Below, piece by piece: positions 40,401-51,189 of a DNA stretch of 64,000 bases. Location of the stretch: positions 62,001-126,000 of the forward strand of contig VCMS01000141.1 of assembly GCA_022539475.1 (NCBI GenBank). The letters are read 5' to 3'. Source of the DNA: Gracilaria domingensis. Taxonomy: Eukaryota; Rhodophyta; Florideophyceae; Gracilariales; Gracilariaceae. A model generated the notes under the pieces. The model worked only from the letters and a program-made list of their open reading frames with translations, searched no databases and was not told the DNA's origin. Position 1 is the stretch's first letter, and each line of letters opens with the position of its first letter. A program made the position numbers and the translations under genes.

Positions 40401-43400
40401 GAATATGTTGGCGCCAAGCTTGGGGACATTTTTGGTACATGCCTTGCCATGCAGGACCATGGGGACAGTCGTGTGCGATTAGCAGGATTTGAGATTTTTG
40501 CCGCATCCTTAGATGTTCTTTTCCTGGCACAGCGATCGTTCGCTTTATTGCCCGAACAGCACGTGCTGCCTGGTAATGATGCGACTGGCGCTTCGTCGTT
40601 TACCGCTACATCAAATCATACCGGTGTCTACGAAACCCAGAACGGTTCCTCAGATGGAAATGTAATGGAAAATGAGTCAATGCCACTTGTGCATGTTTCG
40701 TCAAATCCGACTCCAGGTTTAGACTTCTCGCGCTCTATGAGCCTTCCTATTTCTCGGAGCACATCGCGTAATGATTTCAATTCCAATGAACCTCAACAAA
40801 ATGGCGAGGAGTCCGGAAAAGAAGAAGATGCTGAAATGACCCGAAAGATACAAACCATTTTTGCTGAGGGGGGTTCGTGTTCATTTCATGGAGATGACAC
40901 CTCAAATGCCCGGCTCAATTATGAGGAACGAGGATGGCAAGTGCTTTGCCATTTTGTTACGGCTAGTTTGGGCATCGGCAAGTATGTTGATTTTGTCGTG
41001 CAAAGAGCCTGTATCGAATACCTGAAGGCCTGCATGATGAATGCACTCCGCGGTCGTTCCAGTGGAGCTCGAGTAATTGCATTTGAGCATATTGAACTGT
41101 TGTGGGAAGCAGTCAATCGCTTAATCGGATCTCCCTGGCGTACTTTGAATGCCCTTGCGATGTGGGTCGTGTGTACGATTTTGAATGTTGCAATATACTC
41201 TTCTGTAATGCCTCGAAAACGTGGACTGACAAAGCAGCGAGGTGTACAGCTTAATGAGTTCCTTACGAAGCAGGTATTTCCTCGAGCAGAGTCGATGTTG
41301 AAGCACGGAAACCGAGAAACACGTATTTGGGGAATGCGATTGCTAGAAGTGTATATCAGGGCAAGGGACAAGAATGCTAGCGTTTTGCATATTGCGCCTC
41401 CTCCTCCAGGCCGAGTGGTACGAGGTCTTGATCGTTTGAAGCATGACTGGAGTGAAAATGTGCAGGAAGGGGTAAAGAACCTGCTTAAGGCTCACTTCAA
41501 TGCTTTGAATAAGAAAGGCGCGTCTCAAATGCAATCCTTTACAGCACAAGCACAGAGCTTCATGACAATGAGGCGACATCATATCGATGAGCTCGAAGGA
41601 ACCGAATCCAATCAAGTTGAGCTATGGTTTCCTCCGCTTCCAAAGCAAGTTCCTACAGGGGAGATAGAACTCTACTGCAGAACTTTGGAAGCCTTTGCCA
41701 ACACAGAAATCGAAGGAGGTGAGGAAACAGAACTAGAAAAAGCTGCAGAGGAGGAAGAAAATGATATGGACGATGATGACGGATTCGTTTACGAAGATGA
41801 GCTGGAGGCCGAAGAGGCAGCAGACGAAGAAGAGGTGTTTGTGTCAGAAGACGAGGACCAGGACCTTCGCAAAAAGGACGCAGACATTAATTCTGAAGAG
41901 GAGGAGAAGGGCGACGTTCCGGGAACAGATGATGTAATACGTATAATCGAGAGCAACTCTGAAGATATATCAGCTTCTAAAGCGCGATCTGAAACGCAAG
42001 AATGCAAACTGGAGGTTCCCGAGTCCGACCGAGCACCAGAGAAGATATTGAGCGACTCGTCTCAGTCATCTGCTGAGATATTAGGGAAGGAAGAGGCAGC
42101 ACTTGAGGAAGATGAGGACCATGAGTTCCCCGCTGTGTCGGAAGAAGAGACTCAAAATAATGTCGAAGTCCAGGGAGTTACCCCGTTGTCATGTTCCATC
42201 GAGGAGAGCATGACCTCGTCAACTGATGGGAAGGACAAGGGCGTTGTCATTGACGGAGAAGATCTCGAAGAAGAAGAGGAAGTCATCAATGTCACGGATG
42301 AAGATGATGTTTTGGTTGACGTGGATTCTGTTCCAGCTGAGAAAAAGATGTCCCTACATTTCTCCCCTTCTTCCAATGCACCGGTTCCGAAACCTGAGCT
42401 GAACCCCGATCTTGATGAAGGGAGACAGGTTCTGCGAAGAAAGGGCTCCTTTACAAGTCGTCCCAGTGCTGGTATTCCTGTTGAAGAAGGTGATGCACCT
42501 AGACTGGCTCGAAGAAGGTCTATGGACATAGGGTTGAAGCCAGCGATGAAGGACAAAACGTCAGACTTGGATGATCTTGATTCTGAGTCTTCATCACAAG
42601 TTTTGAGCCCGCGACTACTTCGTCGAAAGTCGCTCAAGTCTCCAACGTCCGCACCACGAATATCAGAGTCGCTTCGAAGTCGAAGCGGAGACCAGCTCTC
42701 TAGTGCTGATGCGACTCATGGAAAGGATAATGCAGATGATGTCGGGCCATCATCATTGCGCTTACGTCGAAAGTCTTCAAGAGGTAAACCATTCATTGAA
42801 GATTCTCTCCCAGACACTAGACAATCGGACAACAAAAGTTGGACTTCATCGATGGATACGGAAGACAGCCTTGTGGGACATGCTTTCCTGGGCTTGTCTC
42901 CGAAACACGGACAGACTCCAAGAGGTGTCAAACTTGAAGATGATGTCCAGTTTGAAGTTCGTGAAGTCCGTCCGCAGACAACCCCTCAGGCTGGACAAAG
43001 GTCTCATTCGGATCAAGGAAGGTCGCGTTACAGATCAGGATCAAGTTCTAGAACTGGTCGGAGGTTACCGAGGGCACCAGCTTTCGTTAAAGGAGGAGGA
43101 CCGCAGCGAAGAGTGCCCGCACCTCTTCCGATTGGGAGTTCTAAAGAACTGGGGGAACCCGCAGTGATTGCAAGGGAGGAGTTATCTCAACAAGCGGGAG
43201 TGTCTCATGAAAATTTGGCCGCAGTAGATGGAGGGCCTGCTCAAGTGGCTTCTGCACGAGGGAGGCTACCAACTCGAAGTGCAGTCGGGAAAACCCGCCA
43301 AGAGAATCGAACCGAAGAAGAAGCTCAAGACAGAGTTGATAAGTCATACAGGTACTCGAGAAGGGAACCGCGAAACTCGGTTGAGTTTGATCCAGATATT

Positions 43401-43661
43401 ATTGGCGATCAGGACTTATCTCTTGACGACTTTAGGGACATAAGCAATCAGGTACATGTGGGAACTCCAACCGCCGAATCGGCTTTAGGTCGTAGGAGTC
43501 TAGCGGATGATGAACCATCAAGCAGCTACAAACGAAGAGCGAAAAGGAGTATCGGAAACTCCTTGCATTTCAAAAGCTTATTGGATCAATTTGAACCAGT
43601 ATCGAGCGAAGAAGACAGTAAGGGTGGTGGGCCATCTCAGCAATCTAGAAAGGACTCCTAG
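37425..43661 (+). CDS. Giant alpha-solenoid-like protein with N-terminal beta-sandwich
   Basis: A 2078-residue protein in one exon; I do not recognise its orthologue. Residues about 15-210 look like a jelly-roll/galactose-binding-type domain with low-complexity loops (LLFRVELPARCFVLSVAVKLP at the start, GVVVVGYVRG at the end). Residues about 230-1420 are helix-rich and solenoid-like (HEAT/ARM character, e.g. LLGLAILGHRRYRQAAELLQRA). Residues about 1430-1640 are very acidic (EEEEND, DDDDG, EEVFVSEDEDQ). The last 440 residues are Ser/Arg-rich with repeated basophilic-kinase sites such as LRRKGS, ARRRS, LRRKS and LRRKSS. The order beta-sandwich, helical repeats, charged tail recalls CEP104/TOG-type microtubule proteins, but no clear TOG or zinc finger is seen. 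Start is the first ATG. Confidence 0.72.
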   Translation: MASLDQDEVNLPWGKFSYTTEGLATTCYMEGVSQKSYPDRPDQPVGNRLLFRVELPARCFVLSVAVKLPNAPQSALYALDHVEIERSLKSGEYETVYDGYKALQEHPEQSVVTKKREEPAKSLTQRESTESSSSGSPTAVDQSASNTVVETVHISRKKVMEVRRAADALRLTLIDVDDDLEGSETLEMLRSDSTQDGSDNGDLRILGVVVVGYVRGQTPAPNRLRVLLDCSAKLGLSDAMADRAEVDALLGLAILGHRRYRQAAELLQRASELTLQVAKEDAESGFSVEEAVLWAAELNLLSAHAYFEHIPMSNDGIIRLVQVAHASSRSGKKGFRGSSDIQKLSEEFLDLRTELLCMLEDLVTMLVRFLGESNSLAVKLASTRMLEFVCEQLGCAIASHMADILNQVLRSYPACLPFGARERAAAASFSYDSMEDCFERLIDICCRLFPLTEHTVLLKIYEGTLIPVFLDGFHEEDYLHDDEDAEEAADELMTTAVAQTLRIIYLALNILSSDARVPSSLLSRLLNILVTENGNARTPLLLRRAALHAWDAVSKALVRAAKGCQVKIFGDHLHVLKDYLPSLLFETPRPQFQYKDVEDEGNGELEITKEEYVTPVNSQVFQHILDMRKKRVEIVDRHTLRRLIQVMHGICQHMEPTEDEEDRSIDISLSLVNALGEAISSLLMSSLIDVSYHEAAASGNGTEHPFEFGQLSSQILVVTEILNELFRCFWSAVKLLPASAASDAVRSAPVRAVLGWCVDRMSHSAPPKGMLRLLCVTVKGLQNECNSSMYDLPAVPIAPHEATFLGIYRAVLQWVAQTRQEETFDLLDILHENVAEDLMASDLASLIKGLGDQSEQLQARTDVSLEVVAELVASNVPKRLDLALSSLKALEDPKHGSQRIANGFPSGSKSNTSSFARRMHLSGGPPSSDSTEQSFYLHVVLASCFDLFDALARAASRRAGPSFMGEKIDAFVEHAALCVRCLHACARKQRHREYVGAKLGDIFGTCLAMQDHGDSRVRLAGFEIFAASLDVLFLAQRSFALLPEQHVLPGNDATGASSFTATSNHTGVYETQNGSSDGNVMENESMPLVHVSSNPTPGLDFSRSMSLPISRSTSRNDFNSNEPQQNGEESGKEEDAEMTRKIQTIFAEGGSCSFHGDDTSNARLNYEERGWQVLCHFVTASLGIGKYVDFVVQRACIEYLKACMMNALRGRSSGARVIAFEHIELLWEAVNRLIGSPWRTLNALAMWVVCTILNVAIYSSVMPRKRGLTKQRGVQLNEFLTKQVFPRAESMLKHGNRETRIWGMRLLEVYIRARDKNASVLHIAPPPPGRVVRGLDRLKHDWSENVQEGVKNLLKAHFNALNKKGASQMQSFTAQAQSFMTMRRHHIDELEGTESNQVELWFPPLPKQVPTGEIELYCRTLEAFANTEIEGGEETELEKAAEEEENDMDDDDGFVYEDELEAEEAADEEEVFVSEDEDQDLRKKDADINSEEEEKGDVPGTDDVIRIIESNSEDISASKARSETQECKLEVPESDRAPEKILSDSSQSSAEILGKEEAALEEDEDHEFPAVSEEETQNNVEVQGVTPLSCSIEESMTSSTDGKDKGVVIDGEDLEEEEEVINVTDEDDVLVDVDSVPAEKKMSLHFSPSSNAPVPKPELNPDLDEGRQVLRRKGSFTSRPSAGIPVEEGDAPRLARRRSMDIGLKPAMKDKTSDLDDLDSESSSQVLSPRLLRRKSLKSPTSAPRISESLRSRSGDQLSSADATHGKDNADDVGPSSLRLRRKSSRGKPFIEDSLPDTRQSDNKSWTSSMDTEDSLVGHAFLGLSPKHGQTPRGVKLEDDVQFEVREVRPQTTPQAGQRSHSDQGRSRYRSGSSSRTGRRLPRAPAFVKGGGPQRRVPAPLPIGSSKELGEPAVIAREELSQQAGVSHENLAAVDGGPAQVASARGRLPTRSAVGKTRQENRTEEEAQDRVDKSYRYSRREPRNSVEFDPDIIGDQDLSLDDFRDISNQVHVGTPTAESALGRRSLADDEPSSSYKRRAKRSIGNSLHFKSLLDQFEPVSSEEDSKGGGPSQQSRKDS

Positions 43662-44080
43662 ATGTTTTATAGTGTACAAAAGATATTGAGGTACCAACGT
43701 TAGGAGAAGTCGCATGGGGCAGGGAACCTTTTCATGTTCGCTGTGTTATCTTTTTGGTTTTCGTGGACGGCTGATGTTGTTAATGTTTCTAACATCCTAA
43801 CTAAATCGTGCGGTGTCGCCACCAGGTCTACCCCGGCCGCTGGAATGAATCTCTCACCAGTATTTCGCCGACATCCACGAATAATATCATTATGAGTGTC
43901 GTCACTCAGAGTATCCTGATGACGCCACTCGATGTATCCTTATGACGTTCGATCATCGCTGTTCTGGAAGAAAACAATAAAACTGTATTGTAGTAGTGCG
44001 TCTACCACAAAGAGGGTAAGCGTCTTATCTTTTATGTCCCATTGAAGAGAAGGTGTTCCTCTCCTAGTGCATGTTATATC
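43662..44080. other. Convergent 3' intergenic region
   Basis: 419 bp between the giant solenoid gene and the nucleoporin gene. ACAATAAAAC at about 43974 could be a poly(A) signal for the plus-strand gene. Direct repeats of GATGTATCCTTATGACG-like words (about 43909-43950) were noticed. Confidence 0.45.
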
Positions 44081-47000
44081 CTATCCATGATCGGAACAGG
44101 CAGTCCTTATCTGACGACATACCTGTTTTGCAAAACTAGAATCACGTCCACACCAGGCACTGTCCTTCAAGTTCTCAATTTCTTTGCACAGAGGAACAAG
44201 GCCGCCTTTGGCATCCTCCAAGAGCCGCTGCGCAGCGGTAAAGCTCATAACGTTGCTTGACAAGCTTGTGTTCTCCTCATCAAGCAGTAGTTTGGGCTCC
44301 ATTTGTCCAGGAGATATTCTCCCTCGAACTGTCTCTTGAGCGCAGCGAACATATTCTCGTAAAATTAGCAAGCAGCTCTCGAAGGCTCTAATACAAGCTT
44401 CAGCGTGCTCATTGACGAGCAGGACCGCCTTTCTCAAGCAGTCTTGGATAACTAAGAGCTTGGTTGCTTCTGCTTCAACCTTGTACTGTTCTCGACAGAA
44501 GGCTGCAATTTCTTGAAGCTTCTTTGATGACAATAAAGACCCTGTGCCTCCATTTAAGTTCATCTCCAGGAGGGAGCCTTCATCAACTGAACGTTGAAAT
44601 TCTTGCAACATGGTTCTGCATATACGATAAACGTCCGATAGCTTCCCCGCATTTTCAGGATACGAATCACTCTGCAAGCTTCTTAGGCTTCCAAGAGTCG
44701 ATGTTTCGTTCATCTCTGGAGTAAATAGTTGCAGAACGTGGACCGGGTCTCTCAGAGCCCCAAGAACATTCTTCATACAAAGAGCTCGAATCACAATCAA
44801 ATCCCTTTCGTACAGTGAGCCACCTTCTGGATGCAGCACACGCAAACGTCGCGCTTCTTTTGCATTGGCTGGCTTCAAAAGAGCTACACCAACGCTGAGG
44901 AGAGAAGACGATCCACCCGGACGACACGTTTTGGAACTACCAGGAATTATGGCTGACAGCGTTGAAGCCAAAGCAAAACGGAGCAAACTTCCAGCTGTCG
45001 CAGTTTGAATCACATGTTCTGGTATTCTTGACAGCATCATTCCCAAACAACTTGCAATCTGCAAATGATCCTTCGTTGCTATTCGATTTGTCTTCAAAAG
45101 CCCCAGATACACGTTCAAGCCTTCACCTATGGCAGACACCGTTCCTTCATAAATAGTAGGCCCACCGCAGCAGACGACAGCGGCAACCGTTTTCGTGACA
45201 GCAACCAACGTGGAAACAATGGATCTAGGATTGTAACGTGGCTTTTCGTGGGTTTTTTGAGCCAGGAAAGTATCCGTCATCTCGTCAAAGTCTTGATTAC
45301 CCTTTTCTTGTTCTGTCTTTGAAGCTTGCACACCTTCATCAGATACTCCGATGTCGAAATCATTTCCCAAAGATAGAAACTTCTGCCCATCTCGACTTGC
45401 GATCATTCGCAACATGGATCCCAATGCTTCCATACAACCCGAATCAACAATCAGTCCAGCGCCACTTCCAGATGCGGCCACAGAATGTACAAGGCACAAA
45501 GCAGAATCTACGGAGGCGACAGCAGCGTAATCTTCGCTGTGCTTTTGCAAATCAGGCACATATGGGCCAGCAAATGCCTGCAACATCGCATTCTGAACTT
45601 CTGTATTCAAGAGAGAGTACTGAATAACACGACTCAGGCGATTCTGAGTCCCGAGTGCTGGAATTGCGCGAACAGGATCTAATGAAGTTGTGACTGATAC
45701 CACGGTAATAGCGACACATCGAGAAGCCGGTGTGGGCGCAGACACAGCATCTTTGCACGCAGCAGATATTATTCCCTCTGTTCCGCTTACATGCTGTTGC
45801 CCGAAACGCCCTCCAAGTGAACTAGCGAGAACGTCCTCGGATCCAGTCGTCTGTGCAAGTGGCCCGCAGATCACAAACGCCCCGTACAGGGCAGTTCTAG
45901 CTTTAACTGCATTCGCAACAACACCAATCGTACCGGATATCGCGCGAACAATACCGTTCAGTAAAGAACCGTATTGTACATCGCCAATCAAGTGTGGAGT
46001 ATCCTGTGGGCCGGAATTTGCGCAATCCCTAAGCCGCTTCACACATAACAGCACCGCAGATGCAGCAACTTCGCCACCATCATTGCGAACAAGTTTCGAC
46101 ATTCCTCTGTTAGAATCTGTGCTAGCAATCGCATCAAGCAAGACTGACGCCACCTCCAAAAGCAACGGAACTGATGAATACCCGGAGTGAATCTCATGGC
46201 ACAAAATTCGTGTTCCAAGGAGAAGATACCAGGCTTTCAAGCCCTCAAACGCGCCTTGAAGTTCTCCTGAAGAGGCCACGGCGGCAAGAGCCCGGAGAAG
46301 TTCTAACGGAGAGGGCAAGCACAACCTGGACTCCCACAATGCGCTCGTCATTCGACTTTCTGAAGCCAAATTATCCATGCTTCTCATGTGATTCGCTATC
46401 TTCTCGAGTTCATATCGCGGGAAGAGACGGGCCTGAAGCGCACTTAATCTTAAACAGCTCGACATTACTTCGCTTAATGCAGACCAGTTGAGATCTTCCC
46501 GATGTTTTCGCGGTTCAGAATTCCCATAACATTCCATGATACGGTAAAGCATTTCGTCCCCAAATCCAGCCCCTCTGATGCCAACATTCTCCTCCCCGAT
46601 CTCACGTATGTGCTCTAGAACAGCCAGAGACGTATGCTTCGTAGTATTCGCGGCTAGTCGCTCCAGAAAGGTGGCAGCAGTTGCTGCCGACTTCGAATCC
46701 ATTGTATTCCTTGTGTCCATTGACCCAGCGATCAACTCTATCAAAGCTCCTAGAACGCCATACTCAGCGCAGGTATATCGACTCGAATTATCGGATTGTA
46801 ATCCAAGTAGAAAGAGACCCGGAGCTCCACCACCATCAGTACCAAGCGTAGCCTCAACAACGCGAAGGGCAGAATGCATAATCGGAGCTGTTTGCTCGAT
46901 GGATTCGTAATCTTCGGTATGGCTGATATCAGTTACCTCCCTGCTTGACTGAGAAATCAAATCAGCTAACGATGATCGAAACTGCGAGGCAGTTCCCTTC

Positions 47001-50000
47001 ATATCTGCTGCGTCCCTTGTGAGCGCGATGCCAATTTGATACGATTCCTGGGCTGCTCTTGCCAACATTGCCAGAACAGAGCCACATACAGAAGGAGTGT
47101 ATCCAGCTTTCGATACAAAGGTTCAAATCCATTGGCTAGAAAGACTAGGGTAGAAGCCGAAATAAGCGCCTTAGTCTCTCCCAGTATGAGAGCTGAAGCT
47201 GGTGCAACCACCACACCAGGCATCATTAGTCGCCCGGGAGGAACAGACAACAACATTCTGTTAAGGACAGAGGCAGTTCGAGCGGCTTTTTGCATCTCTC
47301 TGAAAGAATCGCCCATGCCCAACTCTGCTGCGTGGTTCAGGCATGCCCTTCCAGAAATCTTGTGATAGCCTCGAATCGATTGAGTCAACGATTCATCTAA
47401 GGCAGAGCTCCCGATCTCGTCGCTTGTTCTCATGAGCCCAGATGCATGGAAAAGAGCCTTCAACGCATAGGAGGCCGCTCCGGTTCCTGGTGCTGGCGTT
47501 AGCAACCGAGCCAAAAGCCTTGACGACTTAGACGATGGAGCCCGTTTGATTGAAGATATGATCAAGTTAGTTGCTTCGTGAATTAGCTTCCATCTCTGCG
47601 CTTCTTCAGCATACTTTCTTCGGCTCCAGAACATCAAAACTTCCTCGATTACAAACCACATAATAATCGATTCAACTGCTGTTTCTGGAACTTCATCCTC
47701 ATTCCACAACAATGACTCGTTCGTCATCTCCAATACTTTCAATGTAACAACATAATTCCCCGTTTGAGATTGTGTGCTTCGTATAAATCTGCGAAGCAAT
47801 GCAGCCTTATCCCTTGCCAAGTTCTTGAGTACCAAAGATATTACAGTCCTATTCCCTATAGCTCTTAGTGCGGACAGTAAAGTCGCTTTTAGTCTCACAG
47901 GAATATCTAGAGATACTAGAGCACCCATACGCATGGGAAGTTCTTTCCCTGCATCTCCAAGAATCGGCAAAACACCTGACTGGGAACTTACTGCTTCTGC
48001 TGCGTTCGAAACGACGTCAAGTATGCCACCCAACGCCTCCGATTCAGCGTCATCTAGTTCCTTTTGACTCCCTGAGGTTGCGCGAATCATTTGCCCATGT
48101 ATGTATGACATAGCATCTGCAGTACGTTCCAGAGATACTACTGGATGACCACCCTGACACAGGTAGCGTAACGCTGCGGCAGCATGCGTTGGCGATCCAT
48201 TCTTCAGAGAGGTGTTCCTCAAAAGCAAAAGAAAGCTCTCAAGAGCCTCCCGAAATGCTGCTCCAACACCTCCTGTCGCGTAGGCATTCCTCATGGATGC
48301 ATCCCATAAATCAGTGACTGCGTCTCCAATTCTCGAAATGAAGCCCAGGTTCGTTTGCCCAATTCCTACCCAATATCTCAAACCACCACCAATCGAATCA
48401 TTTGCAAGTTTTGACGGAGCCAGAGCAACACATCGTGCCACAAAAGTAGCCAAAGAAGCGATCAAATTCTCTGAAGTGGTAACGTTGGATTTCGAATTAT
48501 GCTCATCGCTTTCTCTTCCTTTTCTAGATTGCGAATTCTCTTCTTGCCTTGTGGCGGGTGCAAGCGTAAAAAGATCTCTTAGTGAAGAAGGGCGGCCAGG
48601 AGTGGTTGCCGTAGGTTGCCTTGGAGGTTTCCCACTGAATGAAGATCGCCTCGACGCTAATCTCTGTTCTGTTACACCCGGAGTACTCTGCAAAGGCTCA
48701 GGTTTTCTCAGAGAGGAAGGTCTCTCGGTGCCCAAAGAGTTAAACATTTGACGATTATCGCCTAACGTTTGACTCGGCCTTTGAGGTAGAGTCATATCTG
48801 ATCCGTCCAAAGACGCATAAGCCGCTTCTGATGCCGCGGCGTAGACTTCGTTTTGCGAAAATTGTATTACAGCACCCACAAGATGTGTGGCTTCAGCTAT
48901 ATCAAGAGACAAGTCCTCCATAACATCCGCGTAGAGATCCACATCTGGGGATAGAGAACCTCCTCGCTTCTCAATCCAAGACGAAACATCCCGTGATACA
49001 AAGGAAAGAGCGCCAGCATATGCACTTACTCGTAAGAAAGTTCCAACTGCTTCCTCTTCGTCGGGTGTAGCGACTGCCAGTCGGAATACAGCTGCTACAA
49101 GTTCAACTGCTGCAATCCGTTTCGGCATGTTCCGTACCTCTTGATCATCGTCGCCAACGACCGGCATTCCACTGGTTCTTGGAATAAAAGATAAATCCTT
49201 TAGCAGGCAGTTCACACCCTTTTGTCCGGTTCTTGGATCGTACATATCATGATATCTTGATCGATCTAGAGCACACATCCATGCCAGGAGCAACAGATTG
49301 CACACCCCTTCTGCTTCTACCGCCTCACGAGAGACAAGCTCTGATGGTGAGGAGTTCCAGTTCTGTTTTGCATCATGCGAAGAAGGAATGGAAACTCCAA
49401 TCCGTCCCGGCTTCGAATGTCCGAGATCTCTTTCGATAACTCTTGAATAGAAACTCTCAGCGATGTCCACTAGCTTCCGAAGAGCTAGAGCTTCGGCGCT
49501 CGTAAGCTGCACAGTATACGCAAGGAGGAAGATCGTCTCAGCGAGAAGCAGATACTCTCCATAGTACAGTCCCTTCGGATCCCTGGTTGACGTAGTACTC
49601 GTCTTCACCGCCTGAATTCCTTCGTGGAGCCGCGTAACAAGATTTGCGAAGACTTGATGTTCGACCACAAGAACATCTCTCTCTCTCATCAACAGAGATA
49701 CAAAACTCTCTTCGTTTTGTGGGACATTTGATGGTGTTATGAGGGCAGCCCGAATAATCTCTTGCAAGTATTGAACTCGTTGGCGTCGACGGAGAGCGTA
49801 TAGCTCCTTGGTCGCAGCGACAACATCGTGATCTGGACGATGTGAAGCCCTCATGCGGGCATCAAAAAGCAAAACAGCAGCATCCAACTCGTTGATTTGA
49901 AGTTCATCAGATAAGGCGATAGCTACAGCGACAAGATCAGCCCCCAGCCGCATGGACGAAGTTGGTTGAGTTGTATTTGCACCGATGGCGTCATCATGCA

Positions 50001-50250
50001 GTATAACATTCCCCTCACCAATACTTAACAAACGAGACCTCGCTTCTGGGCTTGGTAACTGGTCGATTGAAGGATCTAAAGCATTTGCAATTTGTGGTCG
50101 ACAAGCCCGTAATTCTGCTATTACTTCTACTTGAATACCATCAGCAGGTGCAAAAGGATCCTCTAATGAAGCACTCTGGATTGCACTGCATAGCCTTTCA
50201 AGGTCTAGAATTGCCCCTCTTTGAATCACCAAGTTATCTGCGCCCGGCAT
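44081..50250 (-). CDS. NUP205: Nup192/Nup205-type inner-ring nucleoporin
   Basis: Exons 47090-50250 and 44081-47015 (complement) encode 2031 residues, close to Nup192 and Nup205 (about 1700-2000). This protein is a large alpha-helical question-mark-shaped scaffold of the nuclear-pore inner ring. The N-terminus has LEDPFAP and VIAELRACRP, followed by the family block IALSDELQINELDAAVLLF, which matches the LSDLFDIxELxAxELL motif. KGLYYGEYLLLAETIFLLAY and KGVNCLLKDLSFIP also follow the family pattern. The remainder is helical and weakly conserved, as is usual. The start is complement 50248-50250 (MPGADN); a longer frame upstream lacks an ATG. The two frames are joined by a 74-bp intron with GTATGT..CACAAG that keeps phase; a real frameshift is the alternative. 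I am fairly sure of the family, less of Nup205 versus Nup192 naming. Confidence 0.75.
47016..47089 (-). other. Inferred intron in nucleoporin gene
   Basis: On the minus strand the intron starts GTATGT at 47089 and ends ..CTCACAAG at 47016. It joins the two long frames in phase 2 (Leu-Leu-Leu then Asp-Ala-Ala-Asp-Met). The frames overlap by 70 bp, so a one-base frameshift is the only other simple reading. Confidence 0.6.
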
Positions 50251-51189
50251 GATATCAAAAGCGGGTAAACAGCAAAATATCCTCTTCGCACTCGCATAAA
50301 TCAGTTTCCATTCACGTGGTGACAGACGTTGTTGCGAGCCTTTGGCTGCGATTAGCGGATGTGAAAAAGAACACGTTCGAACGGCTCGGCGAAAGACAAG
50401 TCTTGCAAGGAGGAGCAAAAGTGGTAGCAAGAGGGAGCCGGGTTCGGAATGTGTCGCGAGTATTCGTAAGCTCTTTGACCCAGGAAGTTATATGGTTTCA
50501 ACGAGAGATAGATCCTGTGCAAGGAGCCAAGGTGGCACTGCCACGGGCATCCGCAGCGCGATGCGAACGGTGGAAACGGAAGCTATCCAAAACGTGATCG
50601 AAACGAAATATGCAGGGCGCACCAATTCAAAATTTGGAAACACCAGGATCAAAACTTGATCCTTCTACCGATAAAGGCCTCATTCATTCATTCTAGGATA
50701 CCAAAGGTACCGATGGAAGAGGGCTATCCACCACTTTCCCTGGCGCTGTGTACGACCGTCGTAAATAAAGGTCTCGTTCGTTCGTTCGTACACAGCGCCA
50801 GGGAAAGCGAGGGATAGCCCTCTATCGTACTACGACGGTACCAACTTGTTTCCACCTAAGGGTAGACTTGCTCTTAACCAAGGGTATAAGGATATCCCTT
50901 CGGTACATGTTTCCAGCTGTTTTTGTATCGTTAAGTTCGAAGGATTTTTCTAAAGTCGCAACGACTGTTCGCGGCGCGAAGATTTTACTCCAGCAAGAAG
51001 AGGGTTGTCTCAACTACACTCCATCAAACGTAGACAGATACAGATAACTGTAACAGTAGGAAAGACAAACCTAACATATCTTGACAAAGACGTTGACCAG
51101 ACCTAACGTCGAAGCTTTTTCTTGCATTCATAACCCCTGTTCATAACACGTCTGCGAATCATCAGTGATCGTTTTCATGCCAACTGAGG
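50251..51189. other. Intergenic region with large inverted repeat
   Basis: Contains the inverted repeat at 50706-50842 and a related direct repeat (about 50669-50694 and 50764-50788). A 63-codon minus-strand ORF (50822-51013) has no known features. Confidence 0.5.
50706..50842. repeat. Inverted repeat with about 45-bp arms
   Basis: The left arm (50706-50755) includes GAGGGCTATCC and TTTCCCTGGCGCTGTGTACG. The right arm (50787-50842) has its complement CGTACACAGCGCCAGGGAAA and GGATAGCCCTC. The spacer of about 30 bp ends in TTCG repeats. Both arms finish at a GGTACC word. The spacer word ATAAAGGTCTCGTTCGTTCG is echoed just upstream as ATAAAGGCCTCATTCATTCA, so the element arose by duplication plus inversion, or is a fold-back MITE. 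Confidence 0.85.

Noticed and set aside
44081-47068. Separate gene for the downstream half of the nucleoporin
   Set aside because: Its first ATG lies inside the overlap with the upstream frame and no promoter is evident; a 74-bp intron joins both into a protein of normal Nup205 length.
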